Positions 38,105 to 47,093 of a stretch of DNA of 64,000 nt are shown here, piece by piece. Both the position numbers and the translations under genes were made by a program. Below the pieces are notes generated by a model, which worked only from the letters and a program-made list of their open reading frames with translations, was not told the origin of the DNA and made no database searches. This DNA is from Pontibacter mangrovi (GTDB taxonomy: Bacteria > Bacteroidota > Bacteroidia > Cytophagales > Hymenobacteraceae): positions 62,001 through 126,000 of the forward strand of contig NZ_VFRQ01000005.1 in the NCBI RefSeq assembly GCF_006385705.1, given 5' to 3'. Positions within the stretch are counted from its first letter, which is position 1. The number at the start of each line of letters is the position of its first letter.

Positions 38105-38132
38105 CTCTGTTATTGCCGGGGCAATGCAAAAT

Positions 38133-39767
38133 TTACTTGTTCTCGCCCAGGAACGGATAGCGGTAATCCACTGGCGGTACAAACGTCTCTTTGATAGAGC
38201 GGGCAGACACCCAGCGCAGCAGGTTCAGCATAGAGCCGGCCTTGTCGTTGGTGCCGGAGGCACGCGCGCCGCCGAAGGGCTGCTGGCCCACCACGGCGCC
38301 TGTCGGCTTGTCGTTGATGTAGAAGTTGCCGGCTGCCTGGTCCAGGCGCTTGGTGGCATACTCGATTACATAACGGTCCTGGCTGAAGATGGCGCCTGTC
38401 AGGGCGTATGGCGATGTGGAGTTCACCAGCTCCACGGTGTCCTCAAAGTTGTTCTCGTCATACACGTAGATGGTAATAACCGGGCCGAAGATCTCCTCGC
38501 ACATGGTCACGTACTGCGGGTTGTGCGACAGCAGCACGGTTGGCTCGATAAAGTAGCCTTTCGACTTGTCGTAGTTACCGCCTGCGATTACCTCCACCTC
38601 GCTGCTTTCCTTGGCATTGTCGATGTAGCGGGCAATCTTATCGAAGGATTTCTCGTCGATCACGGCGTTGATGAAGTTGCCGAAATCCTCCGGAGCCCCC
38701 ATCTTGAAGGTCTTCAGGTCTTCCTGCACATAACCCTTCACCTCTTCCCATAGGTTGCTTGGGATGTAGGCACGTGAGGCCGCAGAGCATTTCTGGCCCT
38801 GGAACTCGAAGGCGCCACGCGAGATAGCAGTAGCCAGCGCCTTGGCGTCGGCAGACTTATGGGCAAGTATAAAGTCCTTGCCGCCGGTCTCGCCCACGAT
38901 GCGCGGGTAAGATTTATACTTGTGAATGTTCGTGCCGATGGTCTTCCAGATGTGCTGGAACACGCCGGTGCTGCCTGTAAAGTGGATACCGGCAAAGTCG
39001 GAGTGGTTGAACACCACATCACCCGTGGTCGGGCCATCCACATACACCAAGTTGATCACGCCATCCGGCAAACCAGCCTCTTTCAGCAGCTCCATGATCA
39101 TGTGCGCGGCGTAGATCTGCGTGTGCGCTGGCTTCCAAACCACCACGTTGCCCATCATGGCCACAGAAGTAGGCAAGTTACCGGCAATAGCCGTGAAGTT
39201 GAACGGCGTGAGCGCAAACACAAAGCCCTCCAGCGGACGGTGCTCCGAACGGTTCCACACGCCTGGCGAAGACTCCGGCTGCATGCGGTAAATATCAGTG
39301 GCATACTGTGCGTTGAAGCGCAGGAAGTCCACCAGCTCGCAGGCAGAGTCGATCTCGGCCTGGTAAGCGTTCTTCGACTGGCCCAGCATGGTAGCGGCGT
39401 TCAGGCGTGCTCTCCAGGGGCCGGCCAGCAGTTCAGCGGCTTTCAGGAAGATGCTGATACGGTGCTCCCAGCCCATAGCGGCCCAGGCCTCGCGTGCGGC
39501 CAGCGCTGCATTTATCGCTTGTTCCACGTGGGACGCGTCACCCTCGCTGTAATGACCCAGGATGTGCTGGTGGTCGTGCGGCTGCAGCATCGGCTGCTTG
39601 TTGTCCGTGTATACTTTGTCGCCGCCAATGTACATCGGCACGTCCAGCTGCTGCGACTTCAGCTCTTTATACGTGCGCAGTAACTCCTCTTTTTCAGGGG
39701 AGCCAGGGGCGTAAGACTTAACAGGTTCGTTTACTGGGGTTGGTACTCTAAAAAATCCGGTTGCCAT
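38133..39767 (-). CDS. pruA: L-glutamate gamma-semialdehyde (P5C) dehydrogenase
   Basis: 544 aa aldehyde dehydrogenase that oxidises glutamate semialdehyde to glutamate with NAD+, the second step of proline breakdown. Catalytic residues: Glu in VGETGGKDF and Cys in GQKCSAASRAY. NAD-binding FTGSTGVFQHIW and the start VPTPVNEPVKSYAPGSPE are typical of the single-domain eukaryote/Bacteroidota type, rather than the fused PutA. No proline dehydrogenase gene is adjacent. It is monocistronic, with its own terminator. Confidence 0.95.
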   Translation of the reverse strand: MATGFFRVPTPVNEPVKSYAPGSPEKEELLRTYKELKSQQLDVPMYIGGDKVYTDNKQPMLQPHDHQHILGHYSEGDASHVEQAINAALAAREAWAAMGWEHRISIFLKAAELLAGPWRARLNAATMLGQSKNAYQAEIDSACELVDFLRFNAQYATDIYRMQPESSPGVWNRSEHRPLEGFVFALTPFNFTAIAGNLPTSVAMMGNVVVWKPAHTQIYAAHMIMELLKEAGLPDGVINLVYVDGPTTGDVVFNHSDFAGIHFTGSTGVFQHIWKTIGTNIHKYKSYPRIVGETGGKDFILAHKSADAKALATAISRGAFEFQGQKCSAASRAYIPSNLWEEVKGYVQEDLKTFKMGAPEDFGNFINAVIDEKSFDKIARYIDNAKESSEVEVIAGGNYDKSKGYFIEPTVLLSHNPQYVTMCEEIFGPVITIYVYDENNFEDTVELVNSTSPYALTGAIFSQDRYVIEYATKRLDQAAGNFYINDKPTGAVVGQQPFGGARASGTNDKAGSMLNLLRWVSARSIKETFVPPVDYRYPFLGENK

Positions 39768-40079
39768 TGATTATATAGTTACAGATTTAGAATTAGATTT
39801 TCATACTTCTAACGCAGCCTTTGCAGGCCATCTATACAAAGGTATGGCTTATTATTTGATTTTTAGGCATAAACCGGCAACAGCTTTGGCCGGGCTGGGG
39901 CATCAGATTTTTAGCGTGCGCAAGTATGGCTTTCGCGGTCGCAGAAGGTGCCGTGGCCATACTTTCGGCCTTGTGCTGCTAAATCAAACTATACCTATTT
40001 TATTATATCCCGAAATTATTTATAACTTAATAGCGAGTAAGTAACGAATTGTACACTTGGTGATATACACACAGACGAC
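39768..40079. promoter_or_regulatory. Divergent intergenic region between pruA and the hexosaminidase gene
   Basis: 312 bp with no convincing gene. On the minus strand TACCTTTG (39844-39837) matches a -7 box for pruA with a leader of about 63 nt; its -33 box is not evident. Nothing clear is seen for the plus-strand hexosaminidase promoter. Confidence 0.3.
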
Positions 40080-42653
40080 ATGAAAAAACTAACCGTAGGA
40101 GTATGGCTGCTTGCCCAGGCCATGCTGATGAGTTGCTCCCAGCTTTCCACTGACAACGCTGCCACTTCGGCTACCAGCGAAGCGGGCGCAGCAGCGCAGG
40201 GCCTGGGGCTGAAGCTAGAGCTGGCAGACAACCGCTACCAGGACAAGGCACAGTCCCGCGCGATTTTAACGATCACGAACAATGGACAGGAGGAACTGCC
40301 TGCCAAAGGGTGGAAGCTCTACTTTAACGGCGGCGCACTTAGATCGGCTGACTCTACGGTGGCGATCATACAGCATTTTAACGGCGATTTGCACTACCTG
40401 GCTCCGGGACCTGATTTTGAGGAAATAGAGCCAGGCGAGTCGGCTACGGTAGAGGTGCTGGGCCGCGCTGTCGGCAATGTCTCCAACTTCCCTGTCGGGT
40501 TCTACATCGTGTATGATGAGGAGCCGGGAAAAGGTATCCCTGTTTCGCTGGAAGTTGAGCCAGGAAAACACTTTGACGAGGCCACGCAACAGTTTGCGGC
40601 GAAATTCTATGAGGCGAATGCCATGATACAGGACCTCCCGGCAACCTCGCTTCCTAAAGTTTTCCCGACGCCGGTGTCTTACCAGGAAAAGGGGAAGCCG
40701 TTTATGCTGGACGCTAAGGTAACGGTGGTAGCTGACGCTGACTTCAGAAGAGAGGCAGAGCAGCTGGCAGAGGCATTGGCTACCGCAACAGGGCAGAAGC
40801 CCGCCATACAGGACAAAGCTACCGGCAAGGCTATCTTTCTCCGGAAAAAGCCGGGTATGGGTGCGGAAGGATATACTTTAAGTGTAAACCCGGAGCGGAT
40901 AGAGATCACTGCTTCCTCGGCTGCCGGCGCTTTCTACGGCGTGCAGTCGCTGAAGACGCTGCTGCCGGCTACGGCATTTTCGGGTAAGGCGGCTACGGTA
41001 GAGGTGGCAGGCGTAGAGGTGAAGGATGCCCCGCGCTTTGGCTACAGAGGCTTTATGATGGACATGGCCCGTAACTTCCAGCCGAAGGCGGAGGTGCTGA
41101 AAGTGTTGGACGTGATGGCCCTGTACAAGATGAACAAGCTGCACTTCCACTTCAGCGAGGATGAGGGCTGGCGCCTCGAAATCCGTCCTTTGCCGGAGCT
41201 TACCGCGGTTGGCGGCACGCGCGCCCATACCACCGACGGCAGCAGCATCGTGCCTTCCTATGGCTCCGGGCCAGACGCAAGCAACAAAGCGGGAACAGGC
41301 TTCTACAGCCGGGAAGACTTTATCGAGATACTCAAATATGCGCGCGACCGCCACATCGAGGTGATCCCGGAGATTGAGTCGCCGGGCCACGCCAGAGCTG
41401 CCATCAAAGCCATGGATGCCCGCTACACGAAACTGATGGACGAGGGCAAGAAGGAGGAAGCGGAGCGCTACCTGCTGCGCGACCTGAACGACAAATCGGA
41501 ATACCGCTCTGTGCAGGGCTGGGACGATAACATCATGGACGTGTCGCTGCCTTCTACCTATACTTTCCTGGAGACAGTGGTGGATGAGATCAGGAGCATG
41601 TATAAAGAGGCAGATGCGCCACTAAACACGATACATTTTGGCGGAGATGAGGTGCCCGGAGGCGTTTGGGAGAAATCGCCGGCTGCCCAGAAAGTCATCA
41701 GCCAGAATCCGGAGGTGAAAAACACAGACGACCTGTGGTACTACTACTTCGGCAAGGTGAACCAGATGCTGCAGGAGCGCGGCCTGTACCTGTCGGGTTG
41801 GGAGGAAATAGGCCTGCGAAAAGAAGTTAAAAACGGAAAAGTGAATTGGGTGCCAAACCAGCAGTTCGCTGATGAGAACTTCCACGTGAACGTATGGAAG
41901 AACAGCCCTGGCTCTGGCGCCGAGGACCTGGCTTACCGCATGGCGAACGCCGGCTACAAAGTAATCCTGACGGGAGTTACCCACTTTTACCTGGACCTTG
42001 CCTACAACCCTACCTATGGCGAGCCAGGCCTGAACTGGGGTGGCTATGTGGACATCGACAAACCTTTTTACTTTATACCTTACGATTACCTCCGCAACCT
42101 AAAAGAGGATGACAGGGGCAACCCGCTGGACCGCTCCATCATCAAGAGCAAAGAGGCGCTGACCGAGAAAGGAAAGACCAACATTGTGGGCATTGAGGCG
42201 CCGCTCTGGTCTGAGACAAACCGAACCACCGAGGACTTCGAGTATAAATTGCTGCCGAAACTGCTGGGCGTGGCCGAGCGGGCCTGGGCAAAAGACCCTG
42301 ATTGGGCGAAAGAAAAAGACGCTGCAAAAAGCGAAAAGCTCTACAGCCAGGCCTGGTCTGAGTTTATCAACGTGGTGGGCAAGCGAGAACTGCCGCGGCT
42401 GGACTACTACGCAGGCGGATATGGGTACAGAATCCCGACGGCGGGAGCCAAGGTGGTAGACGGAAAAGTGGAGGCCAATGTGCAGTTCCCGGGCTTTACC
42501 ATCCGCTACACGACAGATGGCACCGAGCCAACCCAAAGCAGCTCTGCCTACACCGGCCCGATTGCGGCTACCGGACCCGTGAAACTGCGGGTCTTCAACG
42601 CCGAAGGGCGGGGAGGGCACACCATCACCATCCAAAGCCAAAGCTCCATGTAA
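40080..42653 (+). CDS. Beta-N-acetylhexosaminidase lipoprotein (GH20, chitobiase type)
   Basis: 857 aa. Lipoprotein signal with LMSC (Cys19). Domains in order: CHB_HEX carbohydrate-binding domain (about 38-165), GH20b domain (about 195-320, SLPKVFPTPVSYQEKGKP), GH20 catalytic barrel (about 325-740, RGFMMDMARNFQP, KLHFHFSEDEGWRLE) with the catalytic Asp-Glu pair in HFGGDEVPGG, and a C-terminal chitobiase-type domain (YTTDGTEPT). It removes GlcNAc from chitin or muropeptide oligosaccharides at the cell surface or in the periplasm. A strong hairpin terminator follows. Confidence 0.93.
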   Translation: MKKLTVGVWLLAQAMLMSCSQLSTDNAATSATSEAGAAAQGLGLKLELADNRYQDKAQSRAILTITNNGQEELPAKGWKLYFNGGALRSADSTVAIIQHFNGDLHYLAPGPDFEEIEPGESATVEVLGRAVGNVSNFPVGFYIVYDEEPGKGIPVSLEVEPGKHFDEATQQFAAKFYEANAMIQDLPATSLPKVFPTPVSYQEKGKPFMLDAKVTVVADADFRREAEQLAEALATATGQKPAIQDKATGKAIFLRKKPGMGAEGYTLSVNPERIEITASSAAGAFYGVQSLKTLLPATAFSGKAATVEVAGVEVKDAPRFGYRGFMMDMARNFQPKAEVLKVLDVMALYKMNKLHFHFSEDEGWRLEIRPLPELTAVGGTRAHTTDGSSIVPSYGSGPDASNKAGTGFYSREDFIEILKYARDRHIEVIPEIESPGHARAAIKAMDARYTKLMDEGKKEEAERYLLRDLNDKSEYRSVQGWDDNIMDVSLPSTYTFLETVVDEIRSMYKEADAPLNTIHFGGDEVPGGVWEKSPAAQKVISQNPEVKNTDDLWYYYFGKVNQMLQERGLYLSGWEEIGLRKEVKNGKVNWVPNQQFADENFHVNVWKNSPGSGAEDLAYRMANAGYKVILTGVTHFYLDLAYNPTYGEPGLNWGGYVDIDKPFYFIPYDYLRNLKEDDRGNPLDRSIIKSKEALTEKGKTNIVGIEAPLWSETNRTTEDFEYKLLPKLLGVAERAWAKDPDWAKEKDAAKSEKLYSQAWSEFINVVGKRELPRLDYYAGGYGYRIPTAGAKVVDGKVEANVQFPGFTIRYTTDGTEPTQSSSAYTGPIAATGPVKLRVFNAEGRGGHTITIQSQSSM

Positions 42654-42682
42654 GCAGCGCGTAGCTGTAGTGAGGCTTACCT

Positions 42683-42727
42683 AAGTATGGCCTGCCGCTT
42701 GCACTACTCAGCCGGCAGGCCATACTT
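42683..42727 (+). terminator. Terminator after the hexosaminidase gene
   Basis: Perfect 15-bp arms AAGTATGGCCTGCCG (42683-42697) and CGGCAGGCCATACTT (42713-42727), then TTTATAT. Both arm ends carry the AAGTAT/ATACTT word. Confidence 0.85.
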
Positions 42728-42826
42728 TTATATCCGGGTTAACTGTAACTTTAATAGCACTGATGTGCGTATAAGGCTTCTGCCGTTTCTAACGGGGCGG
42801 CTTTTTACCTTTTAAAATACAGTGTT

Positions 42827-43243
42827 ATGAAAAGAACAAACAGAACCTACGCAAAAGTAATGCTGGTCGCAGCGCTTGGCTTTTCTTTTGCTGCCGGGGC
42901 TACCGACTATAACAATACCAAAGCCAAGGCTGCCATAAGCACCATCCAAAACGACCAGGAACTATCGCCGCTGCAGAAGCAGCTGTTGGGCGAGCATGCC
43001 AACATTGGCGCCATAACCGCCGACAGCATGCGCCAGGCCTACATTACGTTTATGGATAACGTGCGCGAGCAAAAAGGCAACTGGACCGACGCCGAATGGC
43101 AGCAGGCCAAAGAGCTGCTGGAAAAGCTGGACGCGCACAAGGAAACCGTAGAGAAGGAGCTGGGCACCGACGACAAAGCGAAAATAAAGATGCTGCAGGC
43201 CGAGTTCCGTACCCTGGAGACAGCCGGTGACGTGAAAGACTAA
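42827..43243 (+). CDS. Small secreted helical protein of unknown function
   Basis: 138 aa with a signal peptide (about 25 residues, ending A-A-G-A-T). The mature part is almost all charged helix (QELSPLQKQLLGEHANIG, AEWQQAKELLEKLDAHKE, KAKIKMLQAEFRTLETAGDV), rich in Lys and Glu. It may be a periplasmic helical bundle. No named family is recognised. It has its own terminator and probably its own promoter, so it is an independent unit. Confidence 0.65.
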   Translation: MKRTNRTYAKVMLVAALGFSFAAGATDYNNTKAKAAISTIQNDQELSPLQKQLLGEHANIGAITADSMRQAYITFMDNVREQKGNWTDAEWQQAKELLEKLDAHKETVEKELGTDDKAKIKMLQAEFRTLETAGDVKD

Positions 43244-43265
43244 GGCTGCCGTAAGATAGTAAAGC

Positions 43266-43296
43266 AAATGGCGACAGGTTTCTGTCGCCATTTTTT
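43266..43296. terminator. Terminator between the small secreted-protein gene and the HAD gene
   Basis: Arms AAATGGCGACAG and CTGTCGCCATTT around GTTT, then TTT. It ends 4 nt from the stop codon of the convergent gene. Confidence 0.85.
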
Positions 43297-43299
43297 ATG

Positions 43300-44001
43300 C
43301 TAGAGGATTTCTTTCAGTTTGCTCAGGCAGCTGATCTCGTAGGTTGGCTTCGGCCTCCTGCGCGTTTTAGCCTGTTCCGGGTTAAAGTATACTTGGTCTA
43401 TGCCGGCGTCGCGGGCACCCTCTATGTCGCATTCATAATTGTCGCCGATCATCAGGCAATGCTCCGGGGCTACGCCAATGCGCTGCAGCAGGTGCTCAAA
43501 CATGCGGCGGTCGGGCTTTTTGTAGCCGCAGCACTCCGAGGTTACCACTTCCTTAAAATACCCCTGCAGCTTAGAGGCTCCCATTTTTACGTGCTGTACT
43601 TCCTTAAAACCATTGGTGAGGATGTGCAGGCCATACTTTGGCTGCAGGTACTCCAGCACATCATACGTATAAGGGAAAACCGCCGTTTTGGTAGGGCAAA
43701 GCGCAATATAAGCCTCCGAAATGCCGGCTGGCACCTCATGCGGGGCCAGCCCAAGTCCTGTCAGGGTCTTAGAAAAACGGCTTTCGCGCAGCTCCTGTTG
43801 GTTAATCTTGCCTTTGTTGTAGAGGTCCCAAAGGCGGGTGTTCACAAACTTATACTTGCGGTAAAACGAGTCGCAGTTAAACTTTCCGTGCCTGGCCAGC
43901 TCAAACTGGTCGTACAAAGTATAAATCGTCTCCTCGGAGTTCTTCTCAAAATCCCACAGGGTGTGGTCCAGGTCGAAAAGGATGTGCGAATAGGTCTTCA
44001 T
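43300..44001 (-). CDS. YjjG-family noncanonical pyrimidine nucleotidase (HAD superfamily)
   Basis: 233 aa HAD phosphatase. Motif I FDLDHTLWDFEKNS (nucleophile and acid Asp), motif II ILTNGF, motif III K in GYKKPDRRMF, motif IV MIGDNYECDIEGA. The DLDHTLWDFE opening and total length match the YjjG group, which dephosphorylates damaged or non-canonical pyrimidine nucleotides. Cytoplasmic. Other small HAD phosphatases are possible. Confidence 0.87.
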   Translation of the reverse strand: MKTYSHILFDLDHTLWDFEKNSEETIYTLYDQFELARHGKFNCDSFYRKYKFVNTRLWDLYNKGKINQQELRESRFSKTLTGLGLAPHEVPAGISEAYIALCPTKTAVFPYTYDVLEYLQPKYGLHILTNGFKEVQHVKMGASKLQGYFKEVVTSECCGYKKPDRRMFEHLLQRIGVAPEHCLMIGDNYECDIEGARDAGIDQVYFNPEQAKTRRRPKPTYEISCLSKLKEIL

Positions 44002-44128
44002 GAGAGGGAATCGTGCTGGTTTGGTAAAGGTAAAACGCCTTTGGAGGCCAATAGTTCAGGGTGGGGTGCAGAAAGCGGAAGGAACTGCTATACTAAAGCA
44101 ATGGTTCGGGAGTTATACTTTCTGACTT

Positions 44129-44515
44129 TTAAGAAGGCACCCAGCGGCGGTTCTGCAGCTTTGTAACGGCCAATTCGCGGTTAGAGTATAAAATCTGATA
44201 CACATCCAGGTCTTTTTGCAGCACCGTGTCGCGCTCCATGTAAGTGAAAATTTGGTTCACCAGATCCGTCGTTTCTTCTTTCAGGGAGTAGTATACCCAC
44301 TGGTCCAGTTTGCGGGGCACCACCAGCCCGGCGTTGCGCAGGTAAGCCAGGTGGCGGGATGTTTTGGTCTGGGTGAAGTCAAGCACCTGCTCCAGGTCTG
44401 AAGTGCACATCTCGCGGTTGCGCAGGATCAGGTGCAGGATGCGGAGCCTCGACTCGTCGGCAAGTGCCTTAAGCACCTGTTGCCCGAAGGCCAGGCTAAA
44501 GTGTTTCAGTCTCAT
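44129..44515 (-). CDS. ArsR-family winged-helix transcriptional regulator
   Basis: 128 aa from ATG 44515. The winged helix-turn-helix covers about residues 10-80 (LKALADESRLRILHLIL, then TSDLEQVLDFTQTKTSRHLAYLRNAGLV, then the wing VPRKLDQWVYYSL). A short C-terminal extension follows. No ArsR-type CxC metal motif is seen (a single Cys precedes TSDLEQ), so the signal may not be a metal. A -7-like box TAAATTTG is at 44551-44558. It is divergent from the CarboxypepD_reg-like gene. Confidence 0.85.
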   Translation of the reverse strand: MRLKHFSLAFGQQVLKALADESRLRILHLILRNREMCTSDLEQVLDFTQTKTSRHLAYLRNAGLVVPRKLDQWVYYSLKEETTDLVNQIFTYMERDTVLQKDLDVYQILYSNRELAVTKLQNRRWVPS

Positions 44516-44605
44516 AGTAAACGTGTGACAGAGGCAAAGGCCAGTGTGAACAAATTTAGCCAAAAGTGGCTATTATAAAAGAATTAATAAGTATAATTGT
44601 ATCCT

Positions 44606-45274
44606 ATGATCTTTCCTGCCAAACCGCTTACTACCTTGCCTGTGTTTGTAAAATGGCTGTGGCTTCCGCTGTTTTTGCTGGTGCTGGTGCCGGAGCAGGC
44701 AGAGGCGCAGAGCAAGCAGCGCGTGGTGCAGCTGTCGGGCTTTGTGGCCACCGGCGACAGCCTGTATGGCGTGGCCGGGGCAGGCGTATACGTGCCGGGC
44801 ACCAACCGCGGCACCTACACCAACGAGTTTGGCTACTTCTCGCTGCCGGTGCTGGCCGGCGACAGTGTGCTTTTCGATGCGTTGGGCTTTAAGGCGCAGT
44901 ACCTCATCATCCCCAAAAACTACAGCAGCCAGAGCTACTCCATTATCATGCAGATGCAGGAGGAGCCCACGGAGCTCCCTACGGTAGACGTTTTCCCGTG
45001 GCCTACCGAGCGCGACTTTAAAGAGGCCGTGGCCAACGTGAAGCTGCCGGACAAGGGAAACGCCATTCTCACCAAAAACCTGGACCCAAGGCGCCTGGAG
45101 GAACTGGCCAGAATAACCCCGATGAGCGGCACGCAGAACTTCCGCTTCTGGCAAGAACAGCAGGTGCAGCACCAGCAGAACCGCATCATGGCCCCTACGG
45201 TTAACATGATGGCCATCCCGGGCCTGCTCAGGTCCCTGCTCAACGGCGATTTTAAGCAGAATGGCGGTAGATAA
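44606..45274 (+). CDS. Carboxypeptidase-regulatory-like domain secreted protein
   Basis: 222 aa from ATG 44606 (an upstream TTG was rejected). Signal peptide about 35 residues ending A-E-A-Q. Then an Ig-like carboxypeptidase-regulatory domain (about 40-120): QLSGFVATGDSLYGVAGAGVYVPGTNRGTYTNEFGYFSL, which resembles the plug-side domain found before TonB receptors. The C-terminal third is Gln- and Arg-rich and uncharacterised. It is probably an envelope surface protein, with no receptor beside it. Confidence 0.78.
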   Translation: MIFPAKPLTTLPVFVKWLWLPLFLLVLVPEQAEAQSKQRVVQLSGFVATGDSLYGVAGAGVYVPGTNRGTYTNEFGYFSLPVLAGDSVLFDALGFKAQYLIIPKNYSSQSYSIIMQMQEEPTELPTVDVFPWPTERDFKEAVANVKLPDKGNAILTKNLDPRRLEELARITPMSGTQNFRFWQEQQVQHQQNRIMAPTVNMMAIPGLLRSLLNGDFKQNGGR

Positions 45275-45384
45275 AACCTCTCTTTTCCGGTGAGGATGCG
45301 GCTCACGGATGACAAGTATAAATAACGTATGATTTTGCGCCCGGCGGGGCCACGGAGGCTGATTTGGCAACTAACAAAGAGGCT

Positions 45385-45439
45385 ATTCGTTTGTTGCCAA
45401 TATAGTGTTTGCGTATAAGAAACTATACTGGCAACGAAT
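45385..45439 (+). promoter_or_regulatory. Inverted repeat upstream of NDH-2 (possible operator or leader hairpin)
   Basis: Left arm ATTCGTTTGTTGCCAATATAGT (45385-45406) and right arm ACTATACTGGCAACGAAT (45422-45439), complementary apart from a 4-nt insertion and one mismatch. It ends 35 nt before ATG 45475. It could bind a regulator or fold in the leader RNA. Confidence 0.5.
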
Positions 45440-45474
45440 GGCGGCTTTGCCCGCTGTTCCTAAAAAATCATACT

Positions 45475-46821
45475 ATGCTAGAACCCGAACAACTCTCCCT
45501 TAACATTCCTGATACTACCAAACCCCGCGTGGTGATTATTGGCGGCGGATTTGGAGGCATTAACCTGGCCAAACGACTCTCCAACAAGGAGTTTCAGATC
45601 GTGATGTTTGACAGGCAGAACTACCATGGCTTTTGGCCGCTGCTGTACCAGGTGGCCACGGCCGGCCTGGAGCCGGACGCTATTGCCGAGCCGCTGCGCA
45701 AAGTGTTCAGCTCAGACGATTACCCGGACTTCCACTTTCGGCTGGTGAAGGTAACTGGCATCAACCCACAGGCACAAACCGTTACCACGCTTATCGGCGA
45801 CATCAAGTATGATTACCTGATCATCGCGACAGGCACAAAGCCCAACTACTTCGGAAACGAGCAGGTGAAGAAGTTCTCCTTCCCTCTGAAACAGGTGCCG
45901 GAGGCGCTAAACCTCCGCAGCCAGATACTGCAATGCTTCGAGCAGGCCAACATGACCAAAGACCCGCAGGTGCGCAAGGACCTGATGAACTTCGTGATTG
46001 TAGGCGGAGGCCCTACAGGCGTGGAACTGGCCGGTGCCCTGGCCGAGATGCGGACCCACGTACTCCCTACGGACTACCCCGGTCTGGACTTTAGCCAAAT
46101 GCACATCATCCTGGTGGAAGGCATGGACCGCCTGCTGCCCCCCATGTCGGCGGAGGCCAGCGAGAAGACCCATAAATACCTGAAAGAGCTGGGGGTGGAT
46201 ATCAGGCTGAACACGCTGGTGAGCTCCTACGACGGAGAAGTGGCCACCCTGAAAAGCGGTGAGGAAATCCGGACAAACACCCTTATCTGGGCAGCCGGCG
46301 TATCCGGGGCGCTAATAGACGGGCTGCCGGAAACTTCTGTAGAGCGCGGCCGCATCCTTGTAAACGACTATAACCAGGTGCTGGGCTTCGATAACATGTT
46401 TGCCATCGGAGACATTGCCTTTATGAAAACTCCTGAGTACCCGAAAGGGCATCCGGGCGTAGCGCAACCAGCCATTCAGCAGGGCAAACTGCTGGCTAAA
46501 AACCTGCACCGCTTGCTGCGCAAAGAGCCGCTGGAACCGTTTAAGTATAAAGACAAAGGCTCGTTGGCCATCATTGGCCGCAACCGCGCCGTAGCCGATT
46601 TGCCAGGCAACATGCATTTTGGCGGCTTCTTTGCCTGGGCTATCTGGCTGTTTGTGCACGTAATGGCGCTGGTAGGCTTCCGCAATAAACTGGTGGTGCT
46701 CAGCAACTGGGTCTACAAATTCTTTACCTACGAGAACGGTACGCGCCTCATCATCCGCCCATTCGTGCGCCGCGGCGACAGAGCCAGGCGTAAGTTTATT
46801 GATAAGTATGCGGGAGACTAG
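45475..46821 (+). CDS. NAD(P)/FAD-dependent oxidoreductase, type II NADH dehydrogenase (NDH-2)
   Basis: 448 aa from ATG 45475. Two dinucleotide-binding Rossmann motifs: RVVIIGGGFGGINLAKRL (FAD, about residues 17-34) and VIVGGGPTGVELAGALAEM (NADH, about 175-195). Family marks FWPLLYQVATAGLEP and NMFAIGD. The C-terminus has a hydrophobic amphipathic helix pair (FAWAIWLFVHVMALVGF) for membrane association. It oxidises NADH and reduces quinone without pumping protons, bypassing the complex I encoded in this window. An inverted repeat upstream may regulate it. Confidence 0.92.
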   Translation: MLEPEQLSLNIPDTTKPRVVIIGGGFGGINLAKRLSNKEFQIVMFDRQNYHGFWPLLYQVATAGLEPDAIAEPLRKVFSSDDYPDFHFRLVKVTGINPQAQTVTTLIGDIKYDYLIIATGTKPNYFGNEQVKKFSFPLKQVPEALNLRSQILQCFEQANMTKDPQVRKDLMNFVIVGGGPTGVELAGALAEMRTHVLPTDYPGLDFSQMHIILVEGMDRLLPPMSAEASEKTHKYLKELGVDIRLNTLVSSYDGEVATLKSGEEIRTNTLIWAAGVSGALIDGLPETSVERGRILVNDYNQVLGFDNMFAIGDIAFMKTPEYPKGHPGVAQPAIQQGKLLAKNLHRLLRKEPLEPFKYKDKGSLAIIGRNRAVADLPGNMHFGGFFAWAIWLFVHVMALVGFRNKLVVLSNWVYKFFTYENGTRLIIRPFVRRGDRARRKFIDKYAGD

Positions 46822-46878
46822 GAAGTTTAGGAGTTAGAGGGTTTGGGAGTTAGAGAGTTGAAAATGCTTTCCCTAATT

Positions 46879-46944
46879 CCCCTCCTCTGGACTAGCCAAA
46901 ACGAGAGTGTTGAGCTAGCGAGCGCAGCTCTTAGGGGTGGGTTT
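46879..46944 (-). repeat. Dispersed 66-bp palindromic repeat, copy 2 (inverted)
   Basis: Reverse complement of 17724-17789 with one mismatch by eye. It lies in the gap after the NDH-2 gene, together with low-complexity direct repeats (GGAGTTAGAG, 46831-46860) and the 22-bp palindrome. Confidence 0.75.
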
Positions 46945-46990
46945 ATACTTCAGCTGAAAGTAAAGTAGTAGCAAGTATAAATTCTAAAAT

Positions 46991-47012
46991 GGCGCAAGCG
47001 TCCGCTTGTGCC
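46991..47012 (-). repeat. 22-bp REP-like palindrome, copy 2
   Basis: Exact reverse complement of 18111-18132. Imperfect palindrome GGCGCAAGCG-TC-CGCTTGTGCC. Confidence 0.7.
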
Positions 47013-47036
47013 TGATATCAAATACCCAAAGTATAA

Positions 47037-47072
47037 AAAAAGCGCCTGCAGATTAGCTCTGCAGGCGCTTTT
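47037..47072. terminator. Terminator after the M1 peptidase gene
   Basis: Arms AAAAGCGCCTGCAG and CTGCAGGCGCTTTT around ATTAGCT; T-rich on both sides. Confidence 0.85.
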
Positions 47073-47093
47073 GCTTTCAGGCCGAAGTATAAA

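Noticed and set aside
39844..40044. 66-codon plus-strand ORF between pruA and the hexosaminidase gene
   Set aside because: Its codon use and composition are unlike real genes here, it has no family resemblance and it overlaps the pruA -7 box.
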